Part shown: positions 17,321 to 27,944 of the stretch, piece after piece
Layout: each line of letters begins with the position of its first letter
Numbering within the stretch: position 1 is the first letter of the stretch
Assembly (NCBI RefSeq): GCF_014297365.1
Contig: NZ_JACOQD010000002.1
Span: 930,001-994,000, forward strand
From: Winogradskyella echinorum
Lineage (GTDB): Bacteria > Bacteroidota > Bacteroidia > Flavobacteriales > Flavobacteriaceae
Reading direction: 5' to 3'
DNA: 64,000 nucleotides
The notes under the pieces: model-generated
What the model was told of the DNA's origin: nothing
The model's database searches: none
What the model saw: only the letters and a program-made list of their open reading frames with translations
Position numbers and translations under genes: made by a program

Positions 17321-18262
17321 CTATAATAAGGCTATATTTTGCTTTGCTTTCTCAAACTCAGCTACCATATCTCGTACAATCTCAGCTACAGGCTTTACAT
17401 CATGTATTAAACCTGCTATTTGCCCAATCTCTAGTTCACCATCATCTAAATCCCCTTCAAACATGCCGCGTTTGGCTCTGGCTCTTCCTAAAAGCTCTTT
17501 AAGTTGTTCTAGTGTTGGTGCGGTTTTATAGAGGTCTTGTAACTCATTGTAGAATTTGTTTTTAATCAATCGTACTGGTGCTAATTCTTTTAAAGTAAGC
17601 TGTGTATCACCTTCTTTAGCATCAACCACTACTTGTTTAAACGCTTGGTGTGCAGAAGATTCTTTACTGGCTACAAATCGGCTACCTACTTGGACTCCAT
17701 CAGCTCCCAAAATCATACATGCTAGCATTGCTTTTCCTGTGGCAATACCTCCTGCTGCAATTAATGGAATTTGCAGCTGTTCTTTTACCATTGGGATTAA
17801 GGTTAAGGTAGTCGTTTCATCCCTTCCATTGTGTCCACCAGCTTCAAAGCCTTCGGCAACGATAGCGTCTACTCCTGCGTCTTGAGCTTTTAGTGCAAAC
17901 TTTACACTACTTACCACATGTACAACCGTAATACCTTTATCTTGTAACCATTTGGTCCAAGTTTTAGGATTTCCGGCAGAAGTGAATACAATTTTTACGC
18001 CTTCCTCTACAATGATATCCATAATTTCAGTGATGTTTGGATACAACATTGGTACATTAACTCCAAAAGGTTTATCAGTTGCAGCTTTACATTTTTGAAT
18101 GTGTTCTCTTAAGACATCCGGATACATAGAACCTGCACCTATTAAACCTAAAATTCCTGAATTACTGGCAGCTGAAGCTAATCTCCAACCACTATTCCAA
18201 ATCATACCTGCTTGGACGATTGGGTGTTTTATATTGAAAAGTTCTGTGATTCTGTTTGTCAT
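17321..18262 (-). CDS. nitronate monooxygenase / FabK-like FMN enzyme
   Basis: A 313-residue TIM-barrel flavoprotein. It begins ITELFNIKHPIVQAGMIWNSG, then has the FMN-phosphate loops AEGFEAGGHNGRD (about residues 134-146, with the conserved His), IAAGGIATGKA and GADGVQVGSRFVAS. These identify the 2-nitropropane dioxygenase family, which oxidises nitronates such as propionate-3-nitronate; the FabK enoyl-ACP reductases share the fold. The short length and lack of neighbouring fatty-acid genes favour nitronate monooxygenase, but substrate calls in this family are unreliable. It is probably monocistronic. Confidence 0.82.
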   Translation of the reverse strand: MTNRITELFNIKHPIVQAGMIWNSGWRLASAASNSGILGLIGAGSMYPDVLREHIQKCKAATDKPFGVNVPMLYPNITEIMDIIVEEGVKIVFTSAGNPKTWTKWLQDKGITVVHVVSSVKFALKAQDAGVDAIVAEGFEAGGHNGRDETTTLTLIPMVKEQLQIPLIAAGGIATGKAMLACMILGADGVQVGSRFVASKESSAHQAFKQVVVDAKEGDTQLTLKELAPVRLIKNKFYNELQDLYKTAPTLEQLKELLGRARAKRGMFEGDLDDGELEIGQIAGLIHDVKPVAEIVRDMVAEFEKAKQNIALL

Positions 18263-18281
18263 GTATTAATTAATAATTGTA

Positions 18282-18312
18282 AACCCATCCCTAACCCTTC
18301 CAAGGAAGGGAA
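18282..18312. repeat. short palindromic intergenic element
   Basis: CCCTTCC-AA-GGAAGGG (18295-18310) forms a perfect 7-bp stem set in the phrase aaacccatcccta. It sits in the gap between two minus-strand genes. Palindromes of this form recur between flavobacterial genes; only one copy is in this window. Confidence 0.4.
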
Positions 18313-18323
18313 TTTCTACGTTT

Positions 18324-19940
18324 TTATTGTTTTATAAATTTGAAAGTTTTTGAAATCGCTTCAGATGAAAGCTTTAAAAGATAAATCCCTGTCGATAAAT
18401 CTGCTGTATTTATCGTTTTAGTTTCATCTTGAATTGTTTTATTCAAAATTATTTGACCTAATTGATTATAAATTGAAAGCTCTAATTCATTTAGAATTAA
18501 AGGAAATTTTATGTTTAATTCATCTGATACAGGATTAGGATAAAACCTGAAATCATCAACTGATTCTTTATCAATAGACAAAGCCATATTTAGTGCCAAA
18601 TCTAAATCTGGAATACCATAGCCTAGAAAATCGTCTGGTGCATTAAATTGTGATGCAGATTGTCTCACAAAATCCATTACTTCTGTTGGAGATGCATCAG
18701 GAATCGCTTGCCATAAAGACGCGATACCTCCACAAAGAATTGGACCGCTAAATGACGTTCCATTATTTTGTGTTATCGTATTATTTTCGTCAATAACATA
18801 AGCTGCTCCACCTCTTGCGACCACATCTGGTTTCTGATAACCCACTTGCGCTGCACCACCTTGCGAACTAAATGACACATAGTTTCCATTGGCATCTACA
18901 GCTCCTATAGACAATACATCTGGCGAATCTGCTGGTGATCCAACAGTTTGCCATGCAGATGCTCCAGAGTTTCCTGCACTGACTACCACTAAAATTCCTT
19001 TTTCTACAGCAATAGAAGCTCCTTTAGAGATGAAGGCTACTTGCCCATTCATATCTGACGGTGAGTAATCATAATTTGGGTTATCAAACACACGGTAACC
19101 TAATGAAGTATTAATCATATCAACTCCCAAACTATCTGCTCGCTCAGCAGCCTCAACCCAATAACTTTCTTCAACAGGGTTTTCACTAGCTCCATCTTCT
19201 GTTCTAAATAAATAATAAGACGCATCTGGTGCTGTACCTACAAATTGGTCTTGCACAAAGCCAGCCATAGTGCTTAACACTCTTGTACCATGAGAACTTA
19301 TTGCACTGGCATACACATCAGCTGTTCTATCTACAAAATCATAACCATCTAATAAACCAAGACTATCTCTTAAACGTTGAAAACCTGCCATGGTATTTAC
19401 ATTTGGAAAGCCAGAATCCATAACAGCAATGGTAATACCTTTACCTGTAAAGTCTTCTAAATGTAAATTATCTACATTTATCATTTCTACTTGGTTTTGA
19501 GTATCACCATAAGTAAAATTGATAGTTTCATCTTCAATAGCTGTTTTATCTTCAATAGTAGTTGAACGCGAAGCTGTATTTAAATTTTTATTCGCAAAGT
19601 CAATATAATCTACATAAGTTAATTCACTTAAAGCGTTTATGTCTGTTTCAGTTCCTCTTACATGAACCGCATTAAACCATTTAGATTTTGCTAAAACTGT
19701 AATTCCTGTTTGGGTATTTAAATCGGAAATGTAAGCTTCATTCACAGGTACATCACGCTCATCGATTGAGATATTATGATGCTGCTTTCTATCGATTGCC
19801 TTTTGAGTAAGAATTGTAATTGGGTTTGCTATAGCCACTGCTACATTGGGTTTGTCAATAAGATAAACCCAAGCATCTTCCTGAGCGTAGCTATTTATTG
19901 TTACGAGAAGCAATAAAAGCATTGTAATTTTTCTTAACAT
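18324..19940 (-). CDS. S8 (subtilisin) serine peptidase with T9SS sorting domain
   Basis: A 538-residue secreted protease. There is a signal peptide at 1-20 (TINSYAQ), an inhibitor-like propeptide at about 25-120, and the peptidase S8 domain at about 165-455. The catalytic triad is visible: D175 (VMDSGFP), H217 (SSHGTRV) and S396 (NGTSFSGP). The C-terminal 75 residues (FRFYPNPVSDELNIKFP...LSTGIYLLKL...TFKFIKQ) are a type IX secretion sorting domain, which directs passage through the outer membrane and then surface attachment or release. A dispersed repeat fragment lies just upstream. All catalytic residues are intact, so an active extracellular protease is expected. Confidence 0.93.
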   Translation of the reverse strand: MLRKITMLLLLLVTINSYAQEDAWVYLIDKPNVAVAIANPITILTQKAIDRKQHHNISIDERDVPVNEAYISDLNTQTGITVLAKSKWFNAVHVRGTETDINALSELTYVDYIDFANKNLNTASRSTTIEDKTAIEDETINFTYGDTQNQVEMINVDNLHLEDFTGKGITIAVMDSGFPNVNTMAGFQRLRDSLGLLDGYDFVDRTADVYASAISSHGTRVLSTMAGFVQDQFVGTAPDASYYLFRTEDGASENPVEESYWVEAAERADSLGVDMINTSLGYRVFDNPNYDYSPSDMNGQVAFISKGASIAVEKGILVVVSAGNSGASAWQTVGSPADSPDVLSIGAVDANGNYVSFSSQGGAAQVGYQKPDVVARGGAAYVIDENNTITQNNGTSFSGPILCGGIASLWQAIPDASPTEVMDFVRQSASQFNAPDDFLGYGIPDLDLALNMALSIDKESVDDFRFYPNPVSDELNIKFPLILNELELSIYNQLGQIILNKTIQDETKTINTADLSTGIYLLKLSSEAISKTFKFIKQ

Positions 19941-19977
19941 CGCTTTTTATTGCAATTTAAGGAATTCGTATTAAACT

Positions 19978-20032
19978 GTTCTCGATACAAATTTCTCGAT
20001 TTATCAATCCAGTGATGCACTCGAACCGAAGT
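19978..20032. repeat. dispersed intergenic repeat fragment (ctcgatacaa / cactcgaac)
   Basis: The gap between mnmA and the subtilase contains ctcgataca, tctcgat and cactcgaac phrases in inverted relation, typical of short repeats between flavobacterial genes. The phrase CTCGATACAA recurs at 1132-1141. No coding frame or hairpin terminator is obvious. Confidence 0.35.
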
Positions 20033-21238
20033 TTAAGAAATAACACCAGAACCAACTAACTCATCTTCTAAGTACCAAGCTACAAATTGACCTTCTGTAA
20101 TTGCGGATTGTTTGTTTTCAAATTCTACGTACAAACCAGAAGCTACTTTATGTATAGTTGCTTTCTCTAGTGCTTGTCTATATCTAATTCTTGCTAATAC
20201 AGGCATGGTTTCACCTTCAGCTAAAGCTAAGTCTTCTCTGACCCAGTGTAATTCGTTATTATTTACAAATAATACATTTCGATATAAACCTGGATGATTT
20301 TTGCCTTGACCAGTATAAATGATGTTGTCTTTTACATCTGTATCAATAACAAAAAGTGGTTCTACTGTGCCACCAACACCCAAACCTTTACGCTGTCCTT
20401 TTGTAAAATAATGCGCACCTTGATGTTTACCAACTACCTTTCCGTCTGCTATTGCATATTCAGGTTTTTTAGAAAAGAATTCTAATTCGTTTTCTTTTGA
20501 ATCGAAATTTGGAATGGTTTGATTATAAGTTTCAAACGTATCTGCAACCTCAACAATAACACCTTCTTTTGGTTTTAATTGTTGCTGCAAAAACTCTGGA
20601 AGTCTTACCTTACCAATAAAACAAAGCCCTTGAGAGTCTTTCTTTTCGGCAGTAATTAAATCTTGCGCTTTAGCTATTTCTCTAACCTCAGGTTTGGTTA
20701 ATTCACCTATTGGAAATAATGCTTTTGCTAATTGGGCTTGCGATAGTTGACATAAAAAATAAGATTGATCCTTATTATTATCAACACCAGCCAGTAAATG
20801 ATGTATTTCCTTAGATGTGCCATCTTGGCTACTGACCGAAGTCGAAGTAGCTTTTCTACAATAATGACCAGTGGCTACGTAATCTGCACCAAGTTCTAGA
20901 GCGATGTCCATAAAGACATCGAATTTTATTTCGCGATTACAAAGCACATCTGGGTTTGGTGTACGTCCTTTTTCATATTCATTAAACATATAGTCCACTA
21001 TACGCTCTTTGTATTGCACACTAAGATCTACAGTTTGAAAAGGAATACCCAATTTATCTGCCACTAACATAGCATCATTACTATCTTCTAACCAAGGGCA
21101 TTCATCTGAAATGGTTACAGAGTCATCGTGCCAATTTTTCATAAAAAGTCCAATAACCTCGTAGCCTTGTTCTTTTAAAAGATAGGCTGCAACGCTTGAA
21201 TCTACTCCACCAGAAAGTCCTACTATGACTCGTTTCAT
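20033..21238 (-). CDS. mnmA: tRNA-specific 2-thiouridylase MnmA
   Basis: A 401-residue tRNA 2-thiouridylase that puts sulphur on uridine 34 of Lys, Glu and Gln tRNAs. The PP-loop SGGVDSS is at residues 9-15, the catalytic cysteines at C100 ([14 protein letters not shown]) and C206 ([10 protein letters not shown]), and the C-terminal beta-barrel contains [13 protein letters not shown]. Residues 130-145 ([16 protein letters not shown]) form a Ser/Thr-rich insertion in the loop after TGHYCRK. Its DNA matches a dispersed intergenic repeat (20828-20848), so part of a mobile repeat appears to have been absorbed in frame. The rest looks normal and functional. Confidence 0.95.
   Translation of the reverse strand: MKRVIVGLSGGVDSSVAAYLLKEQGYEVIGLFMKNWHDDSVTISDECPWLEDSNDAMLVADKLGIPFQTVDLSVQYKERIVDYMFNEYEKGRTPNPDVLCNREIKFDVFMDIALELGADYVATGHYCRKATSTSVSSQDGTSKEIHHLLAGVDNNKDQSYFLCQLSQAQLAKALFPIGELTKPEVREIAKAQDLITAEKKDSQGLCFIGKVRLPEFLQQQLKPKEGVIVEVADTFETYNQTIPNFDSKENELEFFSKKPEYAIADGKVVGKHQGAHYFTKGQRKGLGVGGTVEPLFVIDTDVKDNIIYTGQGKNHPGLYRNVLFVNNNELHWVREDLALAEGETMPVLARIRYRQALEKATIHKVASGLYVEFENKQSAITEGQFVAWYLEDELVGSGVIS
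20828..20848 (-). repeat. fragment of dispersed repeat inside mnmA
   Basis: On the minus strand this 21-bp segment (ACTTCGACTTCGGTCAGTAG plus C) matches 18 of 21 bases of the intergenic segment at 27593-27613 (ACTTCGACTACGCTCAGTAA plus C). It encodes part of the extra loop of MnmA. Confidence 0.6.
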
Positions 21239-21313
21239 AATTATTTCCTACATAAGCAGGAATCTCTTTTTATAATTAAACTATTTGTTCGAAAAACCAC
21301 GGCAAAATTACAA

Positions 21314-21343
21314 AATAAAAAAGGCAATCATATTAGGATTGCC
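21314..21343 (-). terminator. intrinsic terminator after YwqK-type gene
   Basis: The stem GGCAATC/GATTGCC (21323-21329 with 21337-21343) is followed on the minus strand by TTTTTTATTTTG. It ends the minus-strand gene at 21377-22087 and insulates mnmA. Confidence 0.8.
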
Positions 21344-21376
21344 ATTTCAAAATTCTATTTAATAAATAGAAAAAAA

Positions 21377-22087
21377 CTATTCGTATTTTTTAATGACAAT
21401 GTTATTGGTGTGGTCTATTTCTTTAGATAATTTACCTGCTTTATAATACTTCCAAACACCTGTTTTTTTATCTGCTGTATAATTACCTTCTGAGGTAATA
21501 TTTCCATCAGAATCATAGTTAATGGTTTTTCCTTCTAATATATCCGCTTTATAATGAGCTAAGCGTAGTAGTTTATCATTTTCTGAAAACCATTTTGCTT
21601 CACCATCTAACTTTCCATCTTTATAGGATGCCTTTTCGGCAACTAAACCTTTTTTATAATACACATAACGATCTCCCTCTAAATTTCCTTCGTCATTATA
21701 ATGTTCTACAATCATTTTAGCTGTAGAATTTTTATGATAAAAAGTCCATTGACCAATAAAGCGTTTGCCATTCATTTTACCTTCACTAATCACTTTCTTA
21801 TTGGATGCATAAAAGGTTACATCGGCTAAACTATCTTTTAAGTTAAACACTTTTACAGCACTTAATACGCTTTTCCCTTCAGATAAGGTATAGAACTTAA
21901 ATGAATCTACTTCCTTACCATGAACAAAATTACCCTCGTATCGTTTTTGATTTGTTTGATGGTAGTTTTTTGTCCATAAACCGTGTCTCTTACCGGCTTC
22001 ATCGAACTTATTAACTGATTTTTGGGCACTTACAGTTGTTAAAATTATTGTAAAAATTAAGCATAAAAATAATTTTTGTTTAATCAT
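21377..22087 (-). CDS. secreted MORN-like repeat protein (YwqK family)
   Basis: A 236-residue protein with a signal peptide (LIFTIILTTVSAQ) and a series of MORN/YwqK-type repeats: RHGLWTKNYHQTNQKRYEGNFVHGKEV, GKMNGKRFIGQWTFYHKNS, GNLEGDRYVYYKKG, GKLDGEAKWFSEN and KKTGVWKYYKAGKLSKEI. Database pipelines often call these toxin-antitoxin system YwqK antitoxins, but no toxin is adjacent here, and in Bacteroidota such proteins are common secreted or periplasmic repeat proteins of unknown role. The antitoxin label should not be taken literally. It is divergent from the fasciclin gene and has its own terminator. Confidence 0.72.
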   Translation of the reverse strand: MIKQKLFLCLIFTIILTTVSAQKSVNKFDEAGKRHGLWTKNYHQTNQKRYEGNFVHGKEVDSFKFYTLSEGKSVLSAVKVFNLKDSLADVTFYASNKKVISEGKMNGKRFIGQWTFYHKNSTAKMIVEHYNDEGNLEGDRYVYYKKGLVAEKASYKDGKLDGEAKWFSENDKLLRLAHYKADILEGKTINYDSDGNITSEGNYTADKKTGVWKYYKAGKLSKEIDHTNNIVIKKYE

Positions 22088-22154
22088 TTTGTAATTTCGT
22101 TAAACAAACTAATAAAAGTTTGACAATGTTGAACAATTTTAAAAACTCAAAAAA

Positions 22155-23573
22155 ATGAAAATTATTTCAAAAACAATCAAAATGCTACCAGTATTTCTAA
22201 TGTTAATTAGTTTTACTGCTTGTAGTAACGATGATGACAACACTAACGATCCAGGTAATGAGACAAATACTATTGTTGATTTGGCTATGGATACCCCAGA
22301 TTTAAGTTCATTAGTAGCTGCTTTAGGAAGAGCTGATGGTGATCTTGCAGCGGTATTAAGTGGAACAGGTCCATTTACAGTTTTAGCACCAACGAACGCC
22401 GCTTTTAGTACATTTTTAAGCGAAAATGGATTCGCTTCTTTAGAAGACGTTCCAACTGATGTCTTATCTCAGGTATTATTGAACCATGTAATTACTGGCG
22501 AAGTAACTTCGTCTGCTTTAGTTAGTTTAGGTTCTGGTTACACAAGTTCAAATGCTACTGGAGCTGGTGGAAACAACATTAGCTTATTGTTCGACACATC
22601 AAACGGAGTTACTTTTAATAATACTGCTAGTGTTGTAAGCGGTTTAGCAGACATTGATGCAGATAACGGAGTTGTTCATGTTATTGATGCCGTTTTAGGA
22701 CTGCCAGATGTAGTAGACCATGCATTAAACAACAGTAATTTTACATCGCTTACAGGTGCATTGACTTCTGAAGATTTAGTAACAACATTACAAGGCGAAG
22801 GACCATTTACAGTATTAGCACCAACAAATGAAGCTTTTACAAATTTCACTAACCCAGATGGAAATGCTTTAGCTAGTGTTCTTTTAAACCACGTTATAGG
22901 AGGAGTGATTCTATCAACCGATTTAGTTTCGGCTGGTTCAGGTTATGCTTACACTACTGCTACTGGTCCAAATGATAACGACTTAAGTATTTACTTTAAT
23001 ACATCAAATGGAGTAATGTTTAATGGACAGTCTACAGTTAGTACAGCGGATATTATAGGTACTAATGGTGTAATACATGTTGTAGACGCTGTTATTGATT
23101 TACCAACAATTGCAACTTTTGCAACAACAAATGATGCCTTATCTACTCTTGTGGCTGCACTTTCTTATGCAGATACTGGGTCACCTACTGTTCCATGGAT
23201 AGCAACTGTATCTGATGCTACAGCTGGACCATTTACAGTATTTGCACCTACAAATGATGCTTTTGTAGATCCTACAACTGGTGTTCTTGCGGAACTAGGA
23301 CTAACTGGATTTGGTGAAGGTACTGGCGAACTAAATGCTGCTACTACTGATGCTGTTTTATTAACACACGTAGTAAGTGGTAATGTACAATCTTCTGGAT
23401 TACCTAATGGAACTGTTAGCACACTCGGAGGAAATATTACTGCAGATAACACAGCATTTACATTAACTGACGGAAATAACCGAGTGAGCAATATTGTTAC
23501 AAGTTTAGTAGATATACAATCTGTAAATGGTGTTGTACACGTTATTGATAAAGTATTACTACCACAAGATTAA
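22155..23573 (+). CDS. fasciclin (FAS1) lipoprotein with three FAS1 domains
   Basis: A 472-residue lipoprotein (MLISFTACSNDDD, lipidated Cys near residue 23) followed by an acidic linker. Three FAS1 domains lie in tandem at about 40-185, 187-318 and 320-470. Each has the H1 motif (GPFTVLAPTNAAF, GPFTVLAPTNEAF, GPFTVFAPTNDAF) and the H2 motif (NGVVHVIDAVL, NGVIHVVDAVI, NGVVHVIDKVL). FAS1 domains mediate adhesion at the cell surface. Strong internal repetition suggests descent by domain duplication. It is monocistronic, with a bidirectional terminator downstream. Confidence 0.9.
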   Translation: MKIISKTIKMLPVFLMLISFTACSNDDDNTNDPGNETNTIVDLAMDTPDLSSLVAALGRADGDLAAVLSGTGPFTVLAPTNAAFSTFLSENGFASLEDVPTDVLSQVLLNHVITGEVTSSALVSLGSGYTSSNATGAGGNNISLLFDTSNGVTFNNTASVVSGLADIDADNGVVHVIDAVLGLPDVVDHALNNSNFTSLTGALTSEDLVTTLQGEGPFTVLAPTNEAFTNFTNPDGNALASVLLNHVIGGVILSTDLVSAGSGYAYTTATGPNDNDLSIYFNTSNGVMFNGQSTVSTADIIGTNGVIHVVDAVIDLPTIATFATTNDALSTLVAALSYADTGSPTVPWIATVSDATAGPFTVFAPTNDAFVDPTTGVLAELGLTGFGEGTGELNAATTDAVLLTHVVSGNVQSSGLPNGTVSTLGGNITADNTAFTLTDGNNRVSNIVTSLVDIQSVNGVVHVIDKVLLPQD

Positions 23574-23589
23574 GAAGAGAATAATTGGA

Positions 23590-23609
23590 GAGGTTGGTTA
23601 CCTCATTTT
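23590..23609 (+). terminator. minor hairpin after fasciclin gene
   Basis: GAGGT (23590-23594) pairs with ACCTC (23600-23604) and is followed by ATTTTT. It is a weak first stop ahead of the stronger terminator at 23631. Confidence 0.35.
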
Positions 23610-23630
23610 TATATTGATTGATTAGTTAGT

Positions 23631-23665
23631 AAAAAGCCCTTTGAACAATGTTCAAAGGGCTTTTT
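23631..23665. terminator. bidirectional terminator between fasciclin and yidC genes
   Basis: A 15-bp perfect stem (23631-23645 with 23651-23665) contains AAGCCCTTTGAA and has A runs on the left and T runs on the right. It can therefore end both the plus-strand fasciclin gene and the minus-strand yidC transcript that converge here. Confidence 0.9.
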
Positions 23666-23684
23666 TAATTATAATAAAAGTAAA

Positions 23685-25589
23685 TTATTTTCTCTTTCCT
23701 TTCTGTTGCGCTTGCTTTTGTTTTTCAGCTTGCTCCATCATCTCTGCCATTTTCTTCTGAAACTTGTTCTGTTTCTTTGGCTTCGTTTTACTAACTTCTA
23801 TTTTAGCTAGTACTTTTTCTTCGTCTATTATGTAGTTTTTAATCACTAACATAATACCAATACTAATAAGGTTAGAAATGAAATAATACAAACTCAAACC
23901 TGAGGCGTAATTATTAAAGAAGACTAACATTAAAAGTGGTGAGAAATAAATCATATACTTCATCATCTTACCCATATCTGGCATACCTTCTTGCGTTGGT
24001 TGTGTTGCCATTTGCTGACCTGTAGTCATCTTCATATAGAAGAAAATTGCTACAGCTGCTAATATTGGAAATAAACTTACATGATCTCCATAAAATGGTA
24101 TTGAAAATGGTAATTGTGCAATAGAATCATAAGAACTTAAATCGTCTGCCCAAAGGAAACTTTTTTGTCTTAACTCAAATGCTGTTGGGAAAAACATAAA
24201 CAAGGCATAAAACACTGGTATCTGCATTAAACCAGGTAAACAGCCACTCAACGGACTTGCACCTGCCTTGCTTTGCAATGCCATAGTTTCTTGTTGTGCT
24301 TTCATTTTATTGTCTTTGTACTTAACTCTAATAGCATCTAACTCTGGCTTTAAGATTTTCATCTTAGCCTGAGATAAAAACTGCTTATACTGTACAAAAG
24401 ACAACATAATCTTTACCAAAATTGTCATTACAATAATAGCAATACCATATGGTAAGAAGCCACTTAAGAATCCGAATAAAGGAATAAAAAGTGCTTTGTT
24501 AATCCAACCAAAAATTCCCCATCCAAAAGGGATACTTTCCTCTAATCCTTTTTCATAAGTTTTTAGCGTCTTAGCATCTGTAGGTCCATAATAAAGGTCA
24601 AAACTTTTATTAACCTCTCCACCATTATATACCAAAGGAAACTTTGATGTGTATAACTTAGTAAATAAGGTATCTACTTCTTCGTCTTCTACTAAATCTT
24701 TAGATGTAAGTTCAACATTTTTTAGTGCACCATCGTTAGACACTAAAATAGAACTAAAGAAATGCTGTCTATAAGAAAGCCACTCAACATCCTCAACAGT
24801 TTCCTTATCATCGCTCATCTGACCTAGCTTGTCTATCTTATCTTCGTCGTGCTTGTAGGTTAATCTTGTATAGCGATTTTCGTAACTAATACTTTTAGCA
24901 TGGCGAATCTGTTTTTGTTTCCAATCTAAAATAATTGGTTGCGATGTATTAAAAACACCGCTTAAACCTTGTGATTTAATTGAAAAATCAATCATGTAAT
25001 CATTTGGTTTTAACTCGTAACGATATTCCAAATATTCAGATTCAGAAACCTTAAGTTTCATAGAAACTACTGTATTATCTCCACTTTTAGAAACACTAGG
25101 CTGAAATGGGAAATCTTGAGTATTTAAAGTTCTATTATCTGAAGTGCCAAAAGTAATATTAAACGCACTATTGTTGTCTTTTACTAAATAAATAGGTACT
25201 GAATCGTAATCTACAAAGTTCTTTAATTTAACCTCAGCTAAGTGACCACCTTGTCTTTTAAACTTTAATTCAAAAACATCCGTTTCAACCGTTGTTATAT
25301 CTTCACCTGGAAGCGTTAATGCATTTGCAAAAGAGCCTACTTTACTCTGTAATGCAGCCTGCTGTGTAGAATCTAAAGCTTTTACATTGCTGTAATCTTC
25401 AGAAGTTGTTACTACAGCTTCATTTTGTTTACTTTCTTTTTTCTCGGCCTCTACCTGTTCTTGTTCTGCTTTCTTCTGCGCTTCAATTTCTTCTGGTGTT
25501 GGACTATTTTGATACATCATAAATATCAAAATTCCAAAAATGAGGACAAACCCTATTATTGAGTTAATGTCAAATTTCTTTTCTTCCAT
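23685..25589 (-). CDS. yidC: membrane protein insertase YidC
   Basis: A 634-residue inner-membrane insertase/chaperone of the Bacteroidota form. TM1 is at about residues 8-25, there is a long periplasmic beta domain (about 80-360), then the conserved five-helix core with GIAIIVMTILVKIMLSFVQYKQFLSQAKM, the hydrophilic groove region SPLSGCLPGLMQIPVFYALFMFFP, and YFISNLISIGIMLVIKNYI. The tail is highly basic (KPKKQNKFQKKMAEMMEQAEKQ) and may contact ribosomes. YidC inserts membrane proteins alone or with SecYEG. It follows pyrG on the same strand, with a 186-bp gap that contains a repeat fragment. Confidence 0.95.
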   Translation of the reverse strand: MEEKKFDINSIIGFVLIFGILIFMMYQNSPTPEEIEAQKKAEQEQVEAEKKESKQNEAVVTTSEDYSNVKALDSTQQAALQSKVGSFANALTLPGEDITTVETDVFELKFKRQGGHLAEVKLKNFVDYDSVPIYLVKDNNSAFNITFGTSDNRTLNTQDFPFQPSVSKSGDNTVVSMKLKVSESEYLEYRYELKPNDYMIDFSIKSQGLSGVFNTSQPIILDWKQKQIRHAKSISYENRYTRLTYKHDEDKIDKLGQMSDDKETVEDVEWLSYRQHFFSSILVSNDGALKNVELTSKDLVEDEEVDTLFTKLYTSKFPLVYNGGEVNKSFDLYYGPTDAKTLKTYEKGLEESIPFGWGIFGWINKALFIPLFGFLSGFLPYGIAIIVMTILVKIMLSFVQYKQFLSQAKMKILKPELDAIRVKYKDNKMKAQQETMALQSKAGASPLSGCLPGLMQIPVFYALFMFFPTAFELRQKSFLWADDLSSYDSIAQLPFSIPFYGDHVSLFPILAAVAIFFYMKMTTGQQMATQPTQEGMPDMGKMMKYMIYFSPLLMLVFFNNYASGLSLYYFISNLISIGIMLVIKNYIIDEEKVLAKIEVSKTKPKKQNKFQKKMAEMMEQAEKQKQAQQKGKRK

Positions 25590-25605
25590 ATATTAGTTGT
25601 CTTTC

Positions 25606-25635
25606 GACTGCGCTCAAGAAAAACTTCAGCGGTAA
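25606..25635. repeat. fragment of dispersed repeat (tttcgactgcgctca)
   Basis: The gap between pyrG and yidC contains TTTCGACTGCGCTCAAG followed by ACTTCAGCGG. The phrase TTCGACTRCGCTCA also occurs at 27600 (reverse) and 61026, and in diverged form within mnmA. Confidence 0.5.
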
Positions 25636-25775
25636 TCTTATTTAGTTTAGTTTTTAAACGCTTAACCTAATTTCTAAAACAAATTCAGAATAATAAATTA
25701 AAAGGTTGATTTGTTTAGATTGAACAACTCAAATAGTTATCCAAATTTAATTTTACGCCAAAGTGGCATACTATT

Positions 25776-27404
<1,629 letters not shown>

Positions 27405-27555
27405 TTAAACGCAGGCAAATTTACAAAATTTAATTACTTATTCTCTATTTGTTTATGCTTTGTTGAAATGTTATGATTTAAAGCCATTTAAAGGCATAAA
27501 CACAATCCTTTATTCTATTGACTATTTAAAAATTTTCATCTAACTTAGCTTACTT

Positions 27556-27615
27556 GTGCTGAACTTGTTTCAGTAACGTTTAATATAAGTCTGTTACTGA
27601 GCGTAGTCGAAGTAT
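27556..27615. repeat. dispersed intergenic repeat with inverted arms
   Basis: It contains GCTGAACTTGTTTCAGTAAC on one side and GTTACTGAGCGTAGTCGAAG on the other. GTTTCAGTAAC and GTTACTGAGC form an imperfect inverted repeat. Related phrases occur near 25606, 60820-61050 and 62987. Confidence 0.6.
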
Positions 27616-27628
27616 TGGGATAGACTTA

Positions 27629-27799
27629 TCACAAAGTTAGGCACAGGCTGAAAAACCAATCAATACGTTTTTTAAGTTTTAGACAATCTGTTTCAGCTCT
27701 TTTAATAATTTCATTAGAGACTTCTGAGCAAGTGCAATTTTCATTTATATACAGTTTTTTTATTAATATAATAAAATCAGAATTACAATCAATTCGCAA
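27629..27799 (-). pseudogene. short frame of 56 codons, possible gene remnant or small protein
   Basis: From a TTG at 27799 to a TGA at 27629 the minus strand reads RIDCNSDFIILIKKLYINEN, then CTCSEVSNEIIKRAETDCLK, then a WFF-containing end. The composition is protein-like, with helical periodicity and five cysteines, unlike most chance frames here. There is no ATG and a stop directly upstream, so it may be the 3' remnant of a decayed gene. I recognise no family. Confidence 0.25.
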
Positions 27800-27944
27800 C
27801 TGTTACGCTTGATTGACAATCAGAAAGTGTGTCGCTTCCTCAAATGGAATTAACAACTGTAAGGAAGTAATAGAAATGTACTTAGGAATAATCTATTTTC
27901 TATTATTTAGAAACAATATTCACCTTACCAAATAATAGAAAAAA

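Noticed and set aside
20112-20485. Two forward open frames across mnmA
   Set aside because: They lie wholly inside the intact mnmA gene on the opposite strand and show no recognisable protein features.
21377-22087. Toxin-antitoxin module at the YwqK-type gene
   Set aside because: There is no toxin gene next to it; the protein is secreted and repeat-built, so the common database name is misleading.
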